A DNA stretch of 64,000 nt from Streptococcus sanguinis SK355 (GCF_000212855.1 NZ_GL890993.1:1136743-1200742), one strand, 5' to 3'; positions 1 through 9,332 are shown, numbered from the stretch's first letter. The notes: generated by a model from the sequence alone, not told the origin. Numbers and translations are program-made.

Positions 1-11
1 GAGGACTCTAT

Positions 12-524
12 TTGACCATAGTAATCTTAGCCTCTGTCTTTTTAGTCTCAGGCATCATTTTCGGCGCTTTAGCTTGCCTGCTCTTGTTTTCAATTGATAA
101 AGCTATGCCTGGAGCAGGAATTATTTCATTCGGTTTGCCTTCTTTCCTTACCTTTCTCTTAGCTAGTCTACTTGAAATTTTTATAATAGTCCATGCGGGA
201 CGCAAGCTGAGTAAAAAGTGCTTTGTTCTCGCGGGAACAGAATGGGGCTTGACCGTGAGAGGAGCTTTTTTGAAAGAGCATAGCTTTGCTTGGAATCAGC
301 TGGAAAGTGTCTTTTACCGGCCGGCTTGGGGAAGAACTTCTGATGGGCAGGCTTCTTTTCGACTGGGAGTCAGGTACTATCGGAGAGACTACCTATATGT
401 CAAGCCTTATCATGGCAAGTCCGTTCGAGTAGATGTCACTTTTTTAGATGGCAGAATAGAGGATGTTTTTGCCTACTTAAGCAGATGCAAACCGGATTTG
501 CCTATTGTGAAAAATTATCAGTGA
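12..524 (+). CDS. Hypothetical membrane protein, possibly 5'-partial
   Basis: About 170 residues with two predicted membrane segments (roughly residues 3-28 and 35-60), then a soluble domain rich in aromatic and basic residues. I do not recognise a family; the tail after the two helices resembles small bacterial PH-like or YcxB-like membrane proteins only in layout. The start is uncertain: the first start codon is a TTG at 12 with GAGGA at 1-5 in front of it, but the frame is open to the window edge, so the gene may begin upstream. A terminator follows at 596-625. Confidence 0.55.
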   Translation: MTIVILASVFLVSGIIFGALACLLLFSIDKAMPGAGIISFGLPSFLTFLLASLLEIFIIVHAGRKLSKKCFVLAGTEWGLTVRGAFLKEHSFAWNQLESVFYRPAWGRTSDGQASFRLGVRYYRRDYLYVKPYHGKSVRVDVTFLDGRIEDVFAYLSRCKPDLPIVKNYQ

Positions 525-595
525 ACTTTTTTGATGAATTTCGGTAAAGGTCCGTTATGACAGACCCGCCGGTTTCGGGAAATAGAATGTATCGT

Positions 596-625
596 CCAGT
601 TGCTCTTTTAGCGACTGGATTTTTT
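596..625 (+). terminator. Rho-independent terminator
   Basis: CCAGT-T-GCT pairs with AGC-G-ACTGG around a short T-rich loop, followed by a T run. It closes the membrane-protein gene. Confidence 0.7.
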
Positions 626-723
626 ATGGAATTGAAAACAGAAATCAAATTTGTCTCGATTTCAGCCCAGCAGAAGTTGAAGAATACAACCAGAATCTTC
701 TAGAAGCTATCATTTTTTCTTAG

Positions 724-751
724 TGATTTTTCTGATTCCCTGTGTTATAAT
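724..751 (+). promoter_or_regulatory. Promoter of yebC-like gene, extended -10
   Basis: TATAAT at 746-751 preceded by TG at 743-744, with a weak -35 (TGATTT, 724-729). AGGAG at 781-785 is the ribosome site for the ATG at 794. Confidence 0.65.
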
Positions 752-793
752 AAGAAAGATTAAAAATGTAATTTATCAAAAGGAGAATCTCCA

Positions 794-1510
794 ATGGGAC
801 GTAAATGGGCCAATATTGTGGCAAAGAAAACGGCCAAAGACGGCGCGAACTCAAAAGTATATGCTAAGTTTGGTGTGGAAATCTATGTAGCAGCTAAAAA
901 GGGTGATCCAGATCCAGAGTCTAACACAGCTTTGAAATTCGTTATCGACCGAGCTAAACAAGCTCAGGTGCCGAAGCATGTCATTGACAAGGCTATCGAT
1001 AAGGCAAAAGGAAACACTGACGAAACATTTACTGAAGGCCGCTATGAAGGATTTGGGCCAAGCGGTTCTATGCTGATTGTCGATACCCTGACTTCAAATG
1101 TCAATCGGACTGCAGCCAATGTCCGTGCTGCTTTTGGTAAAAATGGCGGCAATATGGGAGCTAGCGGCTCGGTATCTTATCTTTTTGATAATAAAGGTGT
1201 GATTGTCTTTGCGGGTGACGACGCTGACAGCGTCTTTGAACAGCTGCTGGAAGCAGATGTAGATGTAGATGATGTTGAAGCAGAAGAAGGCAGCATCACT
1301 GTCTATACAGCGCCAACGGACCTTCACAAGGCCATCGTGGCTCTGCGCGAGTCTGGCATCCAAGAGTTCCAAGTAACTGAGCTTGAAATGATTCCTCAGT
1401 CTGAAGTAGAGTTGACCGGCGAAGACCTCGCAACCTTTGAAAAACTTTATAGTGTTTTAGAAGACGACGAAGATGTTCAAAAAATCTATACGAATGTAGA
1501 TGGATTCTAA
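794..1510 (+). CDS. YebC/PmpR-family protein (YeeN-like)
   Basis: A 238-residue YebC-family protein, the usual length. It has the N-terminal MGRKW...[14 protein letters not shown] stretch typical of the Firmicute YeeN-like branch, the conserved segment with YEGFGPSG near residue 85, and the acidic C-terminal region. Members were long annotated as transcriptional regulators; some Firmicute members are reported to act in translation, relieving ribosome stalling on proline-rich stretches. Which role applies cannot be told from sequence. It is monocistronic, with its own extended -10 promoter and terminator. Confidence 0.88.
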   Translation: MGRKWANIVAKKTAKDGANSKVYAKFGVEIYVAAKKGDPDPESNTALKFVIDRAKQAQVPKHVIDKAIDKAKGNTDETFTEGRYEGFGPSGSMLIVDTLTSNVNRTAANVRAAFGKNGGNMGASGSVSYLFDNKGVIVFAGDDADSVFEQLLEADVDVDDVEAEEGSITVYTAPTDLHKAIVALRESGIQEFQVTELEMIPQSEVELTGEDLATFEKLYSVLEDDEDVQKIYTNVDGF

Positions 1511-1520
1511 AGATACTTGA

Positions 1521-1546
1521 CCTGTAGTTGGAGCTACAGGTTTTTC
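1521..1546 (+). terminator. Rho-independent terminator of yebC-like gene
   Basis: Perfect 7-bp stem CCTGTAG/CTACAGG with a TTGGAG loop and a T5 run, 11 bases after the stop codon. Confidence 0.88.
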
Positions 1547-1629
1547 TGTAATGAGAAGTATCAAACTGTATTTACCAGTGCAGCCAAGTATGGTAAAGTA
1601 CAAAAGTCATAGTATTAACTTATTAAAGA

Positions 1630-1773
1630 GAAGCACTTGGCTTCCTGTGCCTTGCTTCCAAACCAGAACGAGATTATCAGTTGAAATTTGTCAAAACTGA
1701 TGGCAAATGGGTCTTGGAGCGTGATTTTTCTTATGAATCTATTGTCATCTCTTTTGAAGGCGATATCTCATAA
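1630..1773 (+). pseudogene. Possible remnant of a coding gene
   Basis: The 339-base gap between yebC and the M20 gene has no complete gene. A frame open for about 47 codons ends in TAA at 1771-1773 and reads like the C-terminus of a protein (…KTDGKWVLERDFSYES…), but it has no start codon or ribosome site in the right place. I read it as a decayed gene end; the family is not recognised. Confidence 0.35.
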
Positions 1774-1817
1774 TTGCAAAATTAGAGGGCTGATTATTGA
1801 TTATTAGCTTTCTATTT

Positions 1818-1847
1818 TTGTGCCCTCGTCCAGCTTTGTGCTATACT
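1818..1847 (+). promoter_or_regulatory. Promoter of M20 amidohydrolase
   Basis: TTGTGC (1818-1823), an 18-base spacer and an extended -10 (TG at 1839-1840, TATACT at 1842-1847). Confidence 0.6.
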
Positions 1848-1885
1848 GGATGGTAGATAGGTGTATTCGAGTAAAGGAGTCTGCC

Positions 1886-3031
1886 ATGAAAAAATTTTAT
1901 GATAAACTGATGCAAATGCGGCATTATCTTCATCAGCATCCAGAGCTGTCTGGGCAGGAATTTGAAACCACGGCTTTTCTAAAAGGCTATTTGGAAGATT
2001 TGGAGATTAGGATTTTAGAATCCGGTCTGACAACTGGCCTAGTTGCCGAGGTTGGCTCTGGCAAGCCGGTTATTGCCCTGAGGGCTGATATTGATGCTCT
2101 GCCCATTTTGGAGCAGACAGGTCTGCCGTACGCCAGTCAGAATTCAGGCGTCATGCACGCTTGCGGCCATGATTTTCATCAGACCAGCCTTTTGGGGGCA
2201 GCGGAGCTGCTCAAGGCTATGGAAGGTGATTTGAGAGGAACGGTTCGTTTGATTTTTCAGCCAGCTGAGGAAACTTCTCAGGGAGCCAGCCAGGTTCTTG
2301 CGACTGGCCTGTTGGACGATGTGTCTGCTATTATCGGCTTTCACAATATGCCCCAGCTTAAGGCGGGACAGCTAGCACTTAAAGCGGGAACCATGATGGC
2401 TGGGGTTGAGAAATTCAAAGTGGAGGTAGAAGGAGTCAGCAGCCATGCGGCTAGACCGGATTTGGGTGTTGATACAGTATTGACCTTAACTAGTATGATT
2501 CAAAATCTGCAGCCTCTAGTGGCCCGCACAGTGTCTCCTTTTGAAGCAGCTGTCTTGTCTGTAACTCATATAGAAGCGGGGGCAACTTGGAATGTACTGC
2601 CGCAGTCGGGCTTTTTTGAAGGAACGATTCGTAGCTTCAATCCGACCTTGCAGCAGCGTCTTAGGGAAGACTTTATCCGAATTGTAGAGAATACAGCGGA
2701 GAATTTTGGAGCTCAGGTCAGGATTTCTTGGGACCATACACCGCCAGTGACCTATAATGATCCTGAATTGGCCGATCTGCTTTATGAGCACTCCCAGAAT
2801 CTGGCTGAGGTCCTGCCTGTCAGTCCATCCTCGGCTGGAGAAGATTTTGCCTTTTATCAGGAGAAGCTTCCAGGAGTCTTTGCCTTTATCGGTTCAAATG
2901 GTGCGGAAAATGCTCCTGACCTCCATCATGACAGCATGGTCATTGACGACGAAGCCTTCAAAGTTTCTGTTCCTTACTATGTGGAAAGTGCTCTCTTTCT
3001 CCTGCAGCACTACAGGCAGAAAGTCGAGTAA
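1886..3031 (+). CDS. M20-family amidohydrolase (N-acyl amino acid type)
   Basis: About 381 residues from the ATG at 1886, chosen because AAAGGAG lies just upstream; the longer frame from 1820 overlaps the promoter. Metal and catalytic motifs of the M20D group are visible: HACGHD, the QPAEE pair, FHNMP and AGEDFAFY, with a dimerisation insert between. Family members remove acyl groups from amino acids or peptides in the cytoplasm. It lies upstream of an amino-acid-binding lipoprotein and a second M20 enzyme, which points to peptide or amino-acid scavenging. The exact substrate is unknown. Confidence 0.85.
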   Translation: MKKFYDKLMQMRHYLHQHPELSGQEFETTAFLKGYLEDLEIRILESGLTTGLVAEVGSGKPVIALRADIDALPILEQTGLPYASQNSGVMHACGHDFHQTSLLGAAELLKAMEGDLRGTVRLIFQPAEETSQGASQVLATGLLDDVSAIIGFHNMPQLKAGQLALKAGTMMAGVEKFKVEVEGVSSHAARPDLGVDTVLTLTSMIQNLQPLVARTVSPFEAAVLSVTHIEAGATWNVLPQSGFFEGTIRSFNPTLQQRLREDFIRIVENTAENFGAQVRISWDHTPPVTYNDPELADLLYEHSQNLAEVLPVSPSSAGEDFAFYQEKLPGVFAFIGSNGAENAPDLHHDSMVIDDEAFKVSVPYYVESALFLLQHYRQKVE

Positions 3032-3106
3032 ATGACTGTCTCAGAGCTGATAAAGAAAAGCTATCACCTCCATAAAAAATATATAATGGTCAAGCTTCTT
3101 CTTATT

Positions 3107-3115
3107 TGATATGAT
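3107..3115 (+). promoter_or_regulatory. Extended -10 of the binding lipoprotein gene
   Basis: TG at 3107-3108 and TATGAT at 3110-3115, about 30 bases before the start codon at 3147. It overlaps the alternative ATG at 3111, which argues against that start. Confidence 0.55.
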
Positions 3116-3146
3116 AAAGAAAGATTTTTTAGGAGGAATTCGAAAT

Positions 3147-3974
3147 ATGAACCTGAAGAAAACCTTGAAATACTTCTCTCTGGCAGCCGTCAGTGTCTTG
3201 GCCATTGGTGCCTTGGTGGCTTGCTCATCATCAAGTGAGAAGAAAACAGAGAAAACAAAGGTAGAAGTCGGAACAGTGGGAACTACCAAACCATTTTCAT
3301 ACGAGGATAAAGACGGTAAACTGACTGGTTACGATATCGAAGTCCTTCGTGCTATCTTTAAGGATTCAGACAAGTATGAAGTCAATTTCAATAAGACCAA
3401 GTGGGCTTCTATATTCTCAGGTCTGGACAGTGATCGCTACCAGATCGGTGCCAATAATATCAGCTATTCCGAAGAGCGGGCTAACAAATATCTCTATGCT
3501 AGTCCATATGCGAAAAATCCAACAGTTTTAGTTGTCCGTAAGGGTGAGGGCATCAAATCGCTGGATGACATTGGTGGCAAGTCTACTGAGGTTGTTCAGG
3601 GGACTTCAACAGCTCAGCAGCTAGAGGACTACAACAAGGAACATAGCGATAAACCGACAAAAATCAATTATACGGACGGAACCATTCAGCAAATCTTGGC
3701 CAATCTGAATGACGGCCGTACGGACTATAAGATTTTTGAGCGCATAACTGTAGAGTCTATTATCAAGGACCAAGGCTTGGATAATCTGGAAGTAATTGAG
3801 CTTCCAAGCGACCAGCAGCCTTATGTTTATCCGATTATTGCAAGCGGTCAGGAAGAACTGCAAAAATTTGTCAACAAGCGAATCAAAGAACTCTATGAGG
3901 ATGGTACGCTTGAAAAACTGTCACAAGAATTCTTTGGCGGCTCTTACCTGCCAGATGCAAAAGATATCAAGTAA
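3147..3974 (+). CDS. Amino-acid ABC transporter substrate-binding lipoprotein
   Basis: About 275 residues. The ATG at 3147 follows a strong AGGAGG (3131-3136). It has a lipoprotein signal peptide with lipobox LVAC (Cys about residue 26), then a family 3 solute-binding fold ([19 protein letters not shown] near the start of the mature part, and a domain hinge). It resembles cystine or polar amino-acid binders. No permease or ATPase gene lies beside it, so it must use a transporter encoded elsewhere. A terminator follows, separating it from the downstream M20 dipeptidase. Confidence 0.88.
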   Translation: MNLKKTLKYFSLAAVSVLAIGALVACSSSSEKKTEKTKVEVGTVGTTKPFSYEDKDGKLTGYDIEVLRAIFKDSDKYEVNFNKTKWASIFSGLDSDRYQIGANNISYSEERANKYLYASPYAKNPTVLVVRKGEGIKSLDDIGGKSTEVVQGTSTAQQLEDYNKEHSDKPTKINYTDGTIQQILANLNDGRTDYKIFERITVESIIKDQGLDNLEVIELPSDQQPYVYPIIASGQEELQKFVNKRIKELYEDGTLEKLSQEFFGGSYLPDAKDIK

Positions 3975-4035
3975 GAAATCCCATCAAGTCTGAACTGCAA
4001 TTTGGCTGACTAGACTTTGATACAAGAAATACGAT

Positions 4036-4068
4036 AAGGGCGGGGAAGCTTATTTCCCCAGCCCTTTA
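4036..4068 (+). terminator. Rho-independent terminator
   Basis: AAGGGC plus GGGGAA pair with TTCCCC and GCCCTT across a short loop, with a T-rich end. It sits between the lipoprotein gene and the dipeptidase gene. Confidence 0.72.
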
Positions 4069-4091
4069 TCTGCTGTTAATAGGAGTAACTC

Positions 4092-5474
4092 ATGCCTTTC
4101 TCAACTGAGACTGAACAAATCAAAAAATTTGAAAACGACGAGGTAGCCCAGCACTATTTTGAAGTGCTGCGGACCTTGATCTCTAAAAAATCGATCTTTG
4201 CCCAGCAGGTTGGCCTGCAGGAAGTAGCCAACTATTTGGGAGAGATTTTTACAGCTGCAGGTGCCAAGGTCATGATTGACGACAGCTATACTGCTCCATT
4301 TCTTTTGGCGGAGTTTCCGTCTTCAAATCCTGCTGCTAAGACCATTATTTTCTACAACCACTACGATACAGTGCCGGCAGACGATGACCAGCCCTGGACC
4401 AATGATCCTTTTACACTATCAGTTCATTACGGGGTTATGTATGGGCGAGGAGTGGATGATGACAAGGGGCATATTACTGCTCGTCTGACGGCTGTTCGCA
4501 AGTATATTCGAGAGCACGGTGATTTGCCAGTCAATATCATCTTTATGATGGAAGGGGCAGAAGAGTCCGCTTCGACAGACTTAGATAAATATCTGACCAA
4601 GCATCGCAAACGCCTGCGAGGAGCGGATTTGCTGGTCTGGGAGCAAGGCAGCCGCAACAATCTAGGGCAGCTGGAAATCTCAGGCGGTAACAAGGGAATT
4701 GTTACCTTTGACGTGACGGTCAAAAGTGCAGATGTTGACATTCATTCCAGCTTCGGTGGCGTTATCAATTCCGCTTCCTGGTATTTGCTCAATGCTTTAT
4801 CCAGCTTGCGCAGTCCAGACGGCCGCATCTTAGTTGAAGGAATCTATGAGCAGGTTCAAGAGCCCAATGAACGGGAGCTGACTCTGATTGAGGAATATGC
4901 CCTGCGGACTCCTGCAGAGCTGAGTCAAGTCTATGGCTTGAAATTACCAGTTTTGCTGGACGAGCGGAAGGAATTTCTCCGTCGCTTTTACTTTGAACCT
5001 TCGCTGAATATTGAAGGCTTCGGATCAGGCTATCAAGGCCAAGGGGTTAAAACCATTTTACCTTCAGATGCCCAGGCCAAGATGGAGGTTCGTCTGGTGC
5101 CGGGTCTGGAACCTCAGGATGTCTTGGACAAGATTCGTCAGCAGCTGGATAAAAATGGCTATCCAGCGGTTGAGCTGGCCTATACCTTGGGAGAGATGAG
5201 TTATCGCAGCGACATGAGTGCGCCTTCCATTCTCAATCTTATCGAGCTGGCTAAAGATTACTACCAAGAGGGCATCTCTGTTCTGCCGACCTCAGCTGGA
5301 ACTGGTCCGATGCACACGGTCTATGAAGCCTTGGAGGTTCCTATGGCGGCTTTTGGACTTGGCAATGCTAATAGCCGAGATCATGGCGGAGATGAGAATG
5401 TGAAAATTGCTGACTACTATACGCATATTGAGCTCATTCAGGAGCTGATTGGCAGTTACAGTAAAGCTGACTAG
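4092..5474 (+). CDS. M20/M25/M40 family dipeptidase
   Basis: A 460-residue metallopeptidase. Metal-site motifs are visible: YNHYDTVP (about residue 95), GRGVDDDKG, EGAEES and a C-terminal HGGDEN. The length and DTVPADD motif fit streptococcal M20 dipeptidases that hydrolyse dipeptides in the cytoplasm. AGGAG sits before the ATG at 4092. The next gene starts 17 bases after the stop codon, so it may be the first gene of an operon with the membrane protein, the SAM hydrolase and the ECF S component. Confidence 0.87.
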   Translation: MPFSTETEQIKKFENDEVAQHYFEVLRTLISKKSIFAQQVGLQEVANYLGEIFTAAGAKVMIDDSYTAPFLLAEFPSSNPAAKTIIFYNHYDTVPADDDQPWTNDPFTLSVHYGVMYGRGVDDDKGHITARLTAVRKYIREHGDLPVNIIFMMEGAEESASTDLDKYLTKHRKRLRGADLLVWEQGSRNNLGQLEISGGNKGIVTFDVTVKSADVDIHSSFGGVINSASWYLLNALSSLRSPDGRILVEGIYEQVQEPNERELTLIEEYALRTPAELSQVYGLKLPVLLDERKEFLRRFYFEPSLNIEGFGSGYQGQGVKTILPSDAQAKMEVRLVPGLEPQDVLDKIRQQLDKNGYPAVELAYTLGEMSYRSDMSAPSILNLIELAKDYYQEGISVLPTSAGTGPMHTVYEALEVPMAAFGLGNANSRDHGGDENVKIADYYTHIELIQELIGSYSKAD

Positions 5475-5490
5475 CGGGAAAGGAAGTCTT

Positions 5491-6084
5491 ATGCTATACT
5501 CTATAAGAAAAGACAAACTGAAGCAGGCTGGCTTCTTTTACCTCTTTTATTTCCTAGCCATGCTCTTAGGCGTCTTGGTTGGGCTTCTATTTGACCGCTC
5601 AGGCAATATGTTTTACGCTCCAGCTTTTACAGCTTTCTTTGGCGGAGTTCTGTTCATCTTCTATACAGAGAAAATAAAGACCTTCGGTCTAATCAGCGGC
5701 CTAGGCTGTCTGCTAGGTCTCTTCTTTCTGCTTAGTCGACATGGTTTTGGAGCTTTTCTACCAGGTTTGATTAGCGGTGTTTTAGCGGATCTTATAGCTC
5801 GGTCAGGCAGCTATCAAAGGACTGTTAGAAGCTTGCTGTCTTTTATGGTTTTCAGCTTTAGCACAGCGGGTCCTATTTTCCTAATGTGGCTGGCACCCAA
5901 GCAGTATGAAGCTAGTCTTCTTGCCAGAGGAAAGACTCAGGCTTATATCGAGCAAGTCATGCTTAAGCCAGAACCCAGCTTAGTCCTTTGGTTTGTAGCC
6001 AGCATTTTACTGGGCGCTTTACTTGGAGCCCTGTTAGGGAGGAAAATCCTTAAAGCGAGACTTTCCAAGTCAGCTTCGGTCTAA
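5491..6084 (+). CDS. MptD-family putative ECF transporter S component
   Basis: A 197-residue membrane protein with about five to six hydrophobic segments. The ATG at 5491 has GGAAAGGAAG upstream; the earlier start at 5449 lies inside the dipeptidase gene. Length, helix pattern and the SGVLADLIAR segment fit the Trep_Strep/MptD group of putative ECF substrate-binding subunits. It lies between a peptidase and a SAM hydrolase; the nearest ECF ATPase and T subunits are at 14903-17417. Substrate unknown. Confidence 0.68.
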   Translation: MLYSIRKDKLKQAGFFYLFYFLAMLLGVLVGLLFDRSGNMFYAPAFTAFFGGVLFIFYTEKIKTFGLISGLGCLLGLFFLLSRHGFGAFLPGLISGVLADLIARSGSYQRTVRSLLSFMVFSFSTAGPIFLMWLAPKQYEASLLARGKTQAYIEQVMLKPEPSLVLWFVASILLGALLGALLGRKILKARLSKSASV

Positions 6085-6115
6085 ATACCATTGAAAATAT
6101 AACTAAGGAGAAAAT

Positions 6116-6961
6116 ATGAACAATTTACTCGTACTCCAGTCGGACTTTGGTCTGGTAGATGGAGCTGTGTCAGCCATGATCGGAGTGGCGCTAGAAGAGT
6201 CGCCCACTCTGAAAATTCATCATCTGACTCACGATATCACCCCTTACAACATCTTTGAGGGAAGCTATCGTCTCTTTCAGACAGTTAATTACTGGCCAGC
6301 AGGAACGACTTTTGTGTCGGTAGTGGATCCGGGCGTTGGCTCCAAGCGGAAGAGTGTGGTGGCTAAGACGAAAAAGGGCCAGTATATCGTTACGCCTGAT
6401 AACGGCACCCTGTCTTTCATCAAGAAGCATGTCGGCATTGAGGCTATTCGGGAAATTTCTGAGGTGGAAAATCGTCGCAAGGATACGGAGCATTCCTACA
6501 CTTTCCACGGTCGTGATGTCTATGCCTATACGGGTGCTAAGCTGGCCAGCGGCCATATCAGCTTTGAAGAGGTTGGGCCAGAGCTCAAGGTCGAAGACAT
6601 TGTCGAAATTCAGGTAGTAGAGACCACGCTTGCGGATAATTATGTTAGCGGAGCTATTGATATCCTGGATGTCCGCTTCGGCTCTCTCTGGACCTCTATC
6701 ACCCGCGAGGAATTCTGTACCTTAAAACCAGAATTTGGCGACCGCTTTGAAGTTACTATTTACAATAATGACATGCTGGTTTATCAAAACCAAGTAACCT
6801 ATGGCAAGTCCTTTGCGGATGTCCGCATCGGTCAGCCTATCCTCTATATTAACTCCCTCTATCGGGTCGGCTTAGCGATTAACCAAGGTTCCTTTGCTAA
6901 GGCCTACAATGTTGGCGTCGGTGCCCAATGGCATATTGAAATCAAGAGAATTGAAAATTAA
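6116..6961 (+). CDS. SAM hydrolase / SAM hydroxide adenosyltransferase (DUF62)
   Basis: 281 residues with hallmarks of the DUF62 family: [13 protein letters not shown] near the N-terminus, VVDPGVGS around residue 67 and TPDNGTLS around residue 93. Characterised members hydrolyse S-adenosylmethionine to adenosine and methionine. AAGGAG precedes the ATG. It sits 11 bases upstream of a UPF0397 ECF S component, a pairing that suggests a link between adenosine or purine metabolism and vitamin or nucleoside uptake (inference). Confidence 0.85.
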   Translation: MNNLLVLQSDFGLVDGAVSAMIGVALEESPTLKIHHLTHDITPYNIFEGSYRLFQTVNYWPAGTTFVSVVDPGVGSKRKSVVAKTKKGQYIVTPDNGTLSFIKKHVGIEAIREISEVENRRKDTEHSYTFHGRDVYAYTGAKLASGHISFEEVGPELKVEDIVEIQVVETTLADNYVSGAIDILDVRFGSLWTSITREEFCTLKPEFGDRFEVTIYNNDMLVYQNQVTYGKSFADVRIGQPILYINSLYRVGLAINQGSFAKAYNVGVGAQWHIEIKRIEN

Positions 6962-6972
6962 GGAAGAAGAAA

Positions 6973-7515
6973 ATGAAAAATAATACAATCAGAAACGTAG
7001 TCGCAACAGGAATTGGAGCAGCCCTATTCGTGGTCATCGGAATGATCAATATTCCAACGCCTGTACCCAATACCAGCATCCAGCTCCAATACCCCCTGCA
7101 AGCTCTTTTTAGCGTCATCTTTGGTCCAATCGTCGGTTTCCTGATGGGCTTCATTGGCCACGCCATTAAAGACGCTATGAGCGGTGGAGGACTCTGGTGG
7201 TTCTGGATTGCCGGCAGTGGAGTCTTCGGTCTATTAGTTGGCTTCTTTAGAAAATTCTTCCAAGTGGAAGAAGGAAAATTTGAAGTCAAGGACATTATCC
7301 GCTTTAACTTGATTCAGTTTGGAGCCAATGCCATCGCTTGGTTAATCGGCCCGATTGGTGATGTGATTGTATCTGGTGAGCCGGTCAATAAGGTTATTGC
7401 TCAAAGTATTGTAGCAATTCTGGTGAATTCTGCGACAGTAGCTGTCATCGGAACTGTCTTGCTGACTGCTTACGCTCGCACCCGCACCCGCGCAGGAAGC
7501 CTTAAAAAAGATTAA
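6973..7515 (+). CDS. UPF0397-family ECF transporter S component
   Basis: 180 residues, strongly hydrophobic, with five to six predicted helices and a basic C-terminal tail. It matches the UPF0397 family, which in other streptococci directly precedes a fused double ECF ATPase and a T subunit. Here those partners (14903-16588 and 16581-17417) lie about 7.4 kb downstream, with unrelated genes between. The substrate is not established; the neighbouring SAM hydrolase and the downstream nucleoside phosphorylase hint at a nucleoside-like ligand. Confidence 0.82.
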   Translation: MKNNTIRNVVATGIGAALFVVIGMINIPTPVPNTSIQLQYPLQALFSVIFGPIVGFLMGFIGHAIKDAMSGGGLWWFWIAGSGVFGLLVGFFRKFFQVEEGKFEVKDIIRFNLIQFGANAIAWLIGPIGDVIVSGEPVNKVIAQSIVAILVNSATVAVIGTVLLTAYARTRTRAGSLKKD

Positions 7516-7539
7516 TCATAGTAGTTTCTATCTAAGAAT

Positions 7540-7570
7540 AGCTGCCTTTATGTACTGGGCGGCTTTTTTT
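7540..7570 (+). terminator. Rho-independent terminator
   Basis: AGCTGCC pairs with GGCGGCT (one G-T pair) over an 11-base loop, followed by T7. It ends the SAM hydrolase/S component transcript. Confidence 0.85.
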
Positions 7571-7680
7571 GCTAGTGGCGAATCATACAGTTGTCCATTA
7601 GAAACTGGAAAATTTAAGTAATTCACGACTTCCTAAAACTACTTACAATCTAAGACGATATATTTAGACGAGCTAAAAAA

Positions 7681-7707
7681 CAAGAGCAAATTTTAGAACA
7701 GCTCTTG
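7681..7707. other. Stem-loop of unknown role
   Basis: Perfect 7-bp inverted repeat CAAGAGC/GCTCTTG with a 13-base loop and no T run. It lies in the roughly 700-base non-coding stretch between the S component and talC. Confidence 0.35.
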
Positions 7708-7742
7708 CTGATTTGAATTTTGTAGATTTTTCTAGTCTTTTT

Positions 7743-7771
7743 TTGAAAACGCTTTAAAATTGTACTATAAT
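7743..7771 (+). promoter_or_regulatory. Promoter with overlapping CcpA (cre) site
   Basis: TTGAAA (7743-7748), a 17-base spacer and TATAAT (7766-7771). TGAAAACGCTTTAA (7744-7757) closely fits the catabolite-responsive element and overlaps the -35 and spacer, so CcpA binding would block the promoter. The next intact gene is talC, about 440 bases downstream. Confidence 0.75.
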
Positions 7772-7814
7772 AGGGAATAGGAGTCGGTAAGTTCGTTGCC
7801 AACGAATTAAGATC

Positions 7815-7850
7815 AACCAAAGATTTGAATAGTTAAAAGTCTCTTTGGTT
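7815..7850 (+). other. Leader stem-loop before talC
   Basis: Perfect 9-bp arms AACCAAAGA/TCTTTGGTT with an 18-base loop, in the leader after the cre promoter. A smaller hairpin (TTCGTT/AACGAA, 7792-7806) lies just upstream. There is no T run, so neither is an obvious terminator. Confidence 0.4.
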
Positions 7851-8095
7851 CTTATGTGACTCAGCTAGTTCCAACGTGTTATTGATGATTGTGCCTACAT
7901 TGTTTTAGCAGCAGAATCAGGTGCCCTGACGGCTGTATGTCTAAACCTCTAAGACATAGAGATATGGTTTGGGTAGAAAGTGTTTCAGTTGAGTTGGCTG
8001 TGACTTGCATTTTTTCACTTTTTGATTCGTAAAAGAGAGCCCTTTTAATCTTTAAGCTCAGGGATTATCGAATTTCAATGTATATTTTAGGTTAA

Positions 8096-8203
8096 ATTGG
8101 TCAGTTTGGCTGGATGGCCTTCATGATGACCATTGTTGTATTTGTTCTACTTGTTGTAATGACAAGTGCTATTTGTAATAAAGGCTTAAATGAAGAAGCC
8201 TAG
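8096..8203 (+). pseudogene. 3' remnant of a transporter gene, probably sugar PTS
   Basis: A short frame ending in TAG at 8201-8203 reads as a hydrophobic helix followed by a polar tail (…FMMTIVVFVLLVVMTSAICNK…), as at the end of a membrane permease. It has no start codon, and an in-frame stop lies just upstream. Its position between a cre promoter and talC suggests the last codons of a lost PTS permease of a sugar operon. The family assignment is inference. Confidence 0.5.
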
Positions 8204-8216
8204 GAGGACATGAGGT

Positions 8217-8861
8217 ATGAAATTTTTCTTAGATACAGCTGATGCGGCGGCTATCAAAGCGATTAATGAATTAGGTGTTGTGGATGGCGTAACAACTAAC
8301 CCAACAATTATTTCACGTGAAGGACGCGATTTTAAAACGGTTATTCAAGAAATCTGTGAGATTGTAAGTGGTCCTGTTAGTGCAGAGGTTACTGGCTTGA
8401 CAGCACCTGAAATGATTGCGGAAGCACGGGATATTGCTAAGTGGGCTGATAACGTTGTTGTCAAAATTCCAATGACAACGGAAGGCTTAAAAGCTGTCTC
8501 TGTCCTTTCAAAAGAGGGAATTAAAACGAATGTTACTTTGATTTTTACAGTTTCTCAAGGACTCATGGCTATGAAAGCCGGAGCTACCTTCATCAGTCCT
8601 TTTGTTGGACGTTTGGAAGATATTGGAACAGATGCCTATCAACTGATTGCAGATTTGCGCACGATTATTGATATTTATGATTTTGAAGCTGAAATCATCG
8701 CAGCTAGTATTCGTAATTCAGCGCATGTTGAAGCTGTTGCAAAACTTGGTGCTCACATTGCGACCATTCCGGATAATTTATTTGAAAAAATGACGCAGCA
8801 TCCACTTACTACCAATGGGATAGCCCAATTTATGAAGGATTGGGAAGCATTTAAAAAATAA
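8217..8861 (+). CDS. talC: Transaldolase-like fructose-6-phosphate aldolase (TalC/Fsa)
   Basis: 214 residues, the short TalC/Fsa type of the transaldolase family. It begins [13 protein letters not shown] and carries [10 protein letters not shown]; the Schiff-base lysine is in VVKIPMT (about residue 83). It interconverts sugar phosphates, either by transaldolase or by fructose-6-phosphate aldolase activity. AGGAGG precedes it. In other streptococci talC travels with a PTS, a pyruvate formate-lyase-like gene and glycerol dehydrogenase; here it stands alone behind a cre-controlled promoter and a transporter remnant. Confidence 0.9.
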   Translation: MKFFLDTADAAAIKAINELGVVDGVTTNPTIISREGRDFKTVIQEICEIVSGPVSAEVTGLTAPEMIAEARDIAKWADNVVVKIPMTTEGLKAVSVLSKEGIKTNVTLIFTVSQGLMAMKAGATFISPFVGRLEDIGTDAYQLIADLRTIIDIYDFEAEIIAASIRNSAHVEAVAKLGAHIATIPDNLFEKMTQHPLTTNGIAQFMKDWEAFKK

Positions 8862-8986
8862 GTTTTAGGGTAGGTATGGGAAATAGAAGTCTCTGCCTCT
8901 GACTATATTTTAAGCAGGCCATAGCGACTTAGAAGACTTTGACTCTTTGTCAACAGATCTAGGTTGCGGGTAAGATAAGATTTGGA

Positions 8987-9165
8987 GAGTGGGACAGAAA
9001 TCGGTAATTCGTTAGAATTCGATTTCGTCGTCCCACCTCTGCACAGTTGAGTAGGGCTGTAAAAGCTGATGAAATCAGCGTAGTAGAGTCCACTCAACCA
9101 CTGCGTCTTGCTCGACAATCCAAAGACAATTGAGAGGCTAGGACTTTTGTCCCAGCCTCTTTTTG
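8987..9165 (-). repeat. Dispersed structured repeat, copy 1
   Basis: About 180 bases with three helices: GTGGGAC/GTCCCAC with inner GAAATCG/CGATTTC (about 8990-9035), a long-range GTTGAGT/ACTCAAC helix enclosing GCTGAT/ATCAGC, and a terminator hairpin at 9134-9164. The same architecture occurs inverted at 42243-42411, with paired base changes in the stems. I do not match it to BOX, RUP or SPRITE elements. No coding potential is seen. Confidence 0.72.
9134..9164 (+). terminator. Terminator hairpin inside the repeat
   Basis: GAGGCTAGGAC pairs with GTCCCAGCCTC (one mismatch region) over a TTTT loop, followed by T5. It is the likely end of the talC transcript. Confidence 0.75.
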
Positions 9166-9253
9166 ATGTTTAGATTTGTGGAAATTGCTTCTGAAATAAT
9201 GTAAAAAATAAAAGATAAAATGTAAATTATATATTGCATTATAGAGATTTATA

Positions 9254-9332
9254 AAGTGAAAGGGGAATCTGTAAGAGAATGGCAGAAAAAGCGCTTTGAG
9301 AAGTATTTGGATCAATTGGAAGAAGAGCGATA
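9254..9332 (+). pseudogene. Short open frame, possible gene remnant
   Basis: A GTG-initiated frame of 25 codons (…SVREWQKKRFEKYLDQLEEER) ends in TAA near 9332. Its charged helix looks like a protein C-terminus, but there is no ribosome site. The rest of the 8862-9471 gap holds the repeat and the trhO promoter. Confidence 0.25.
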
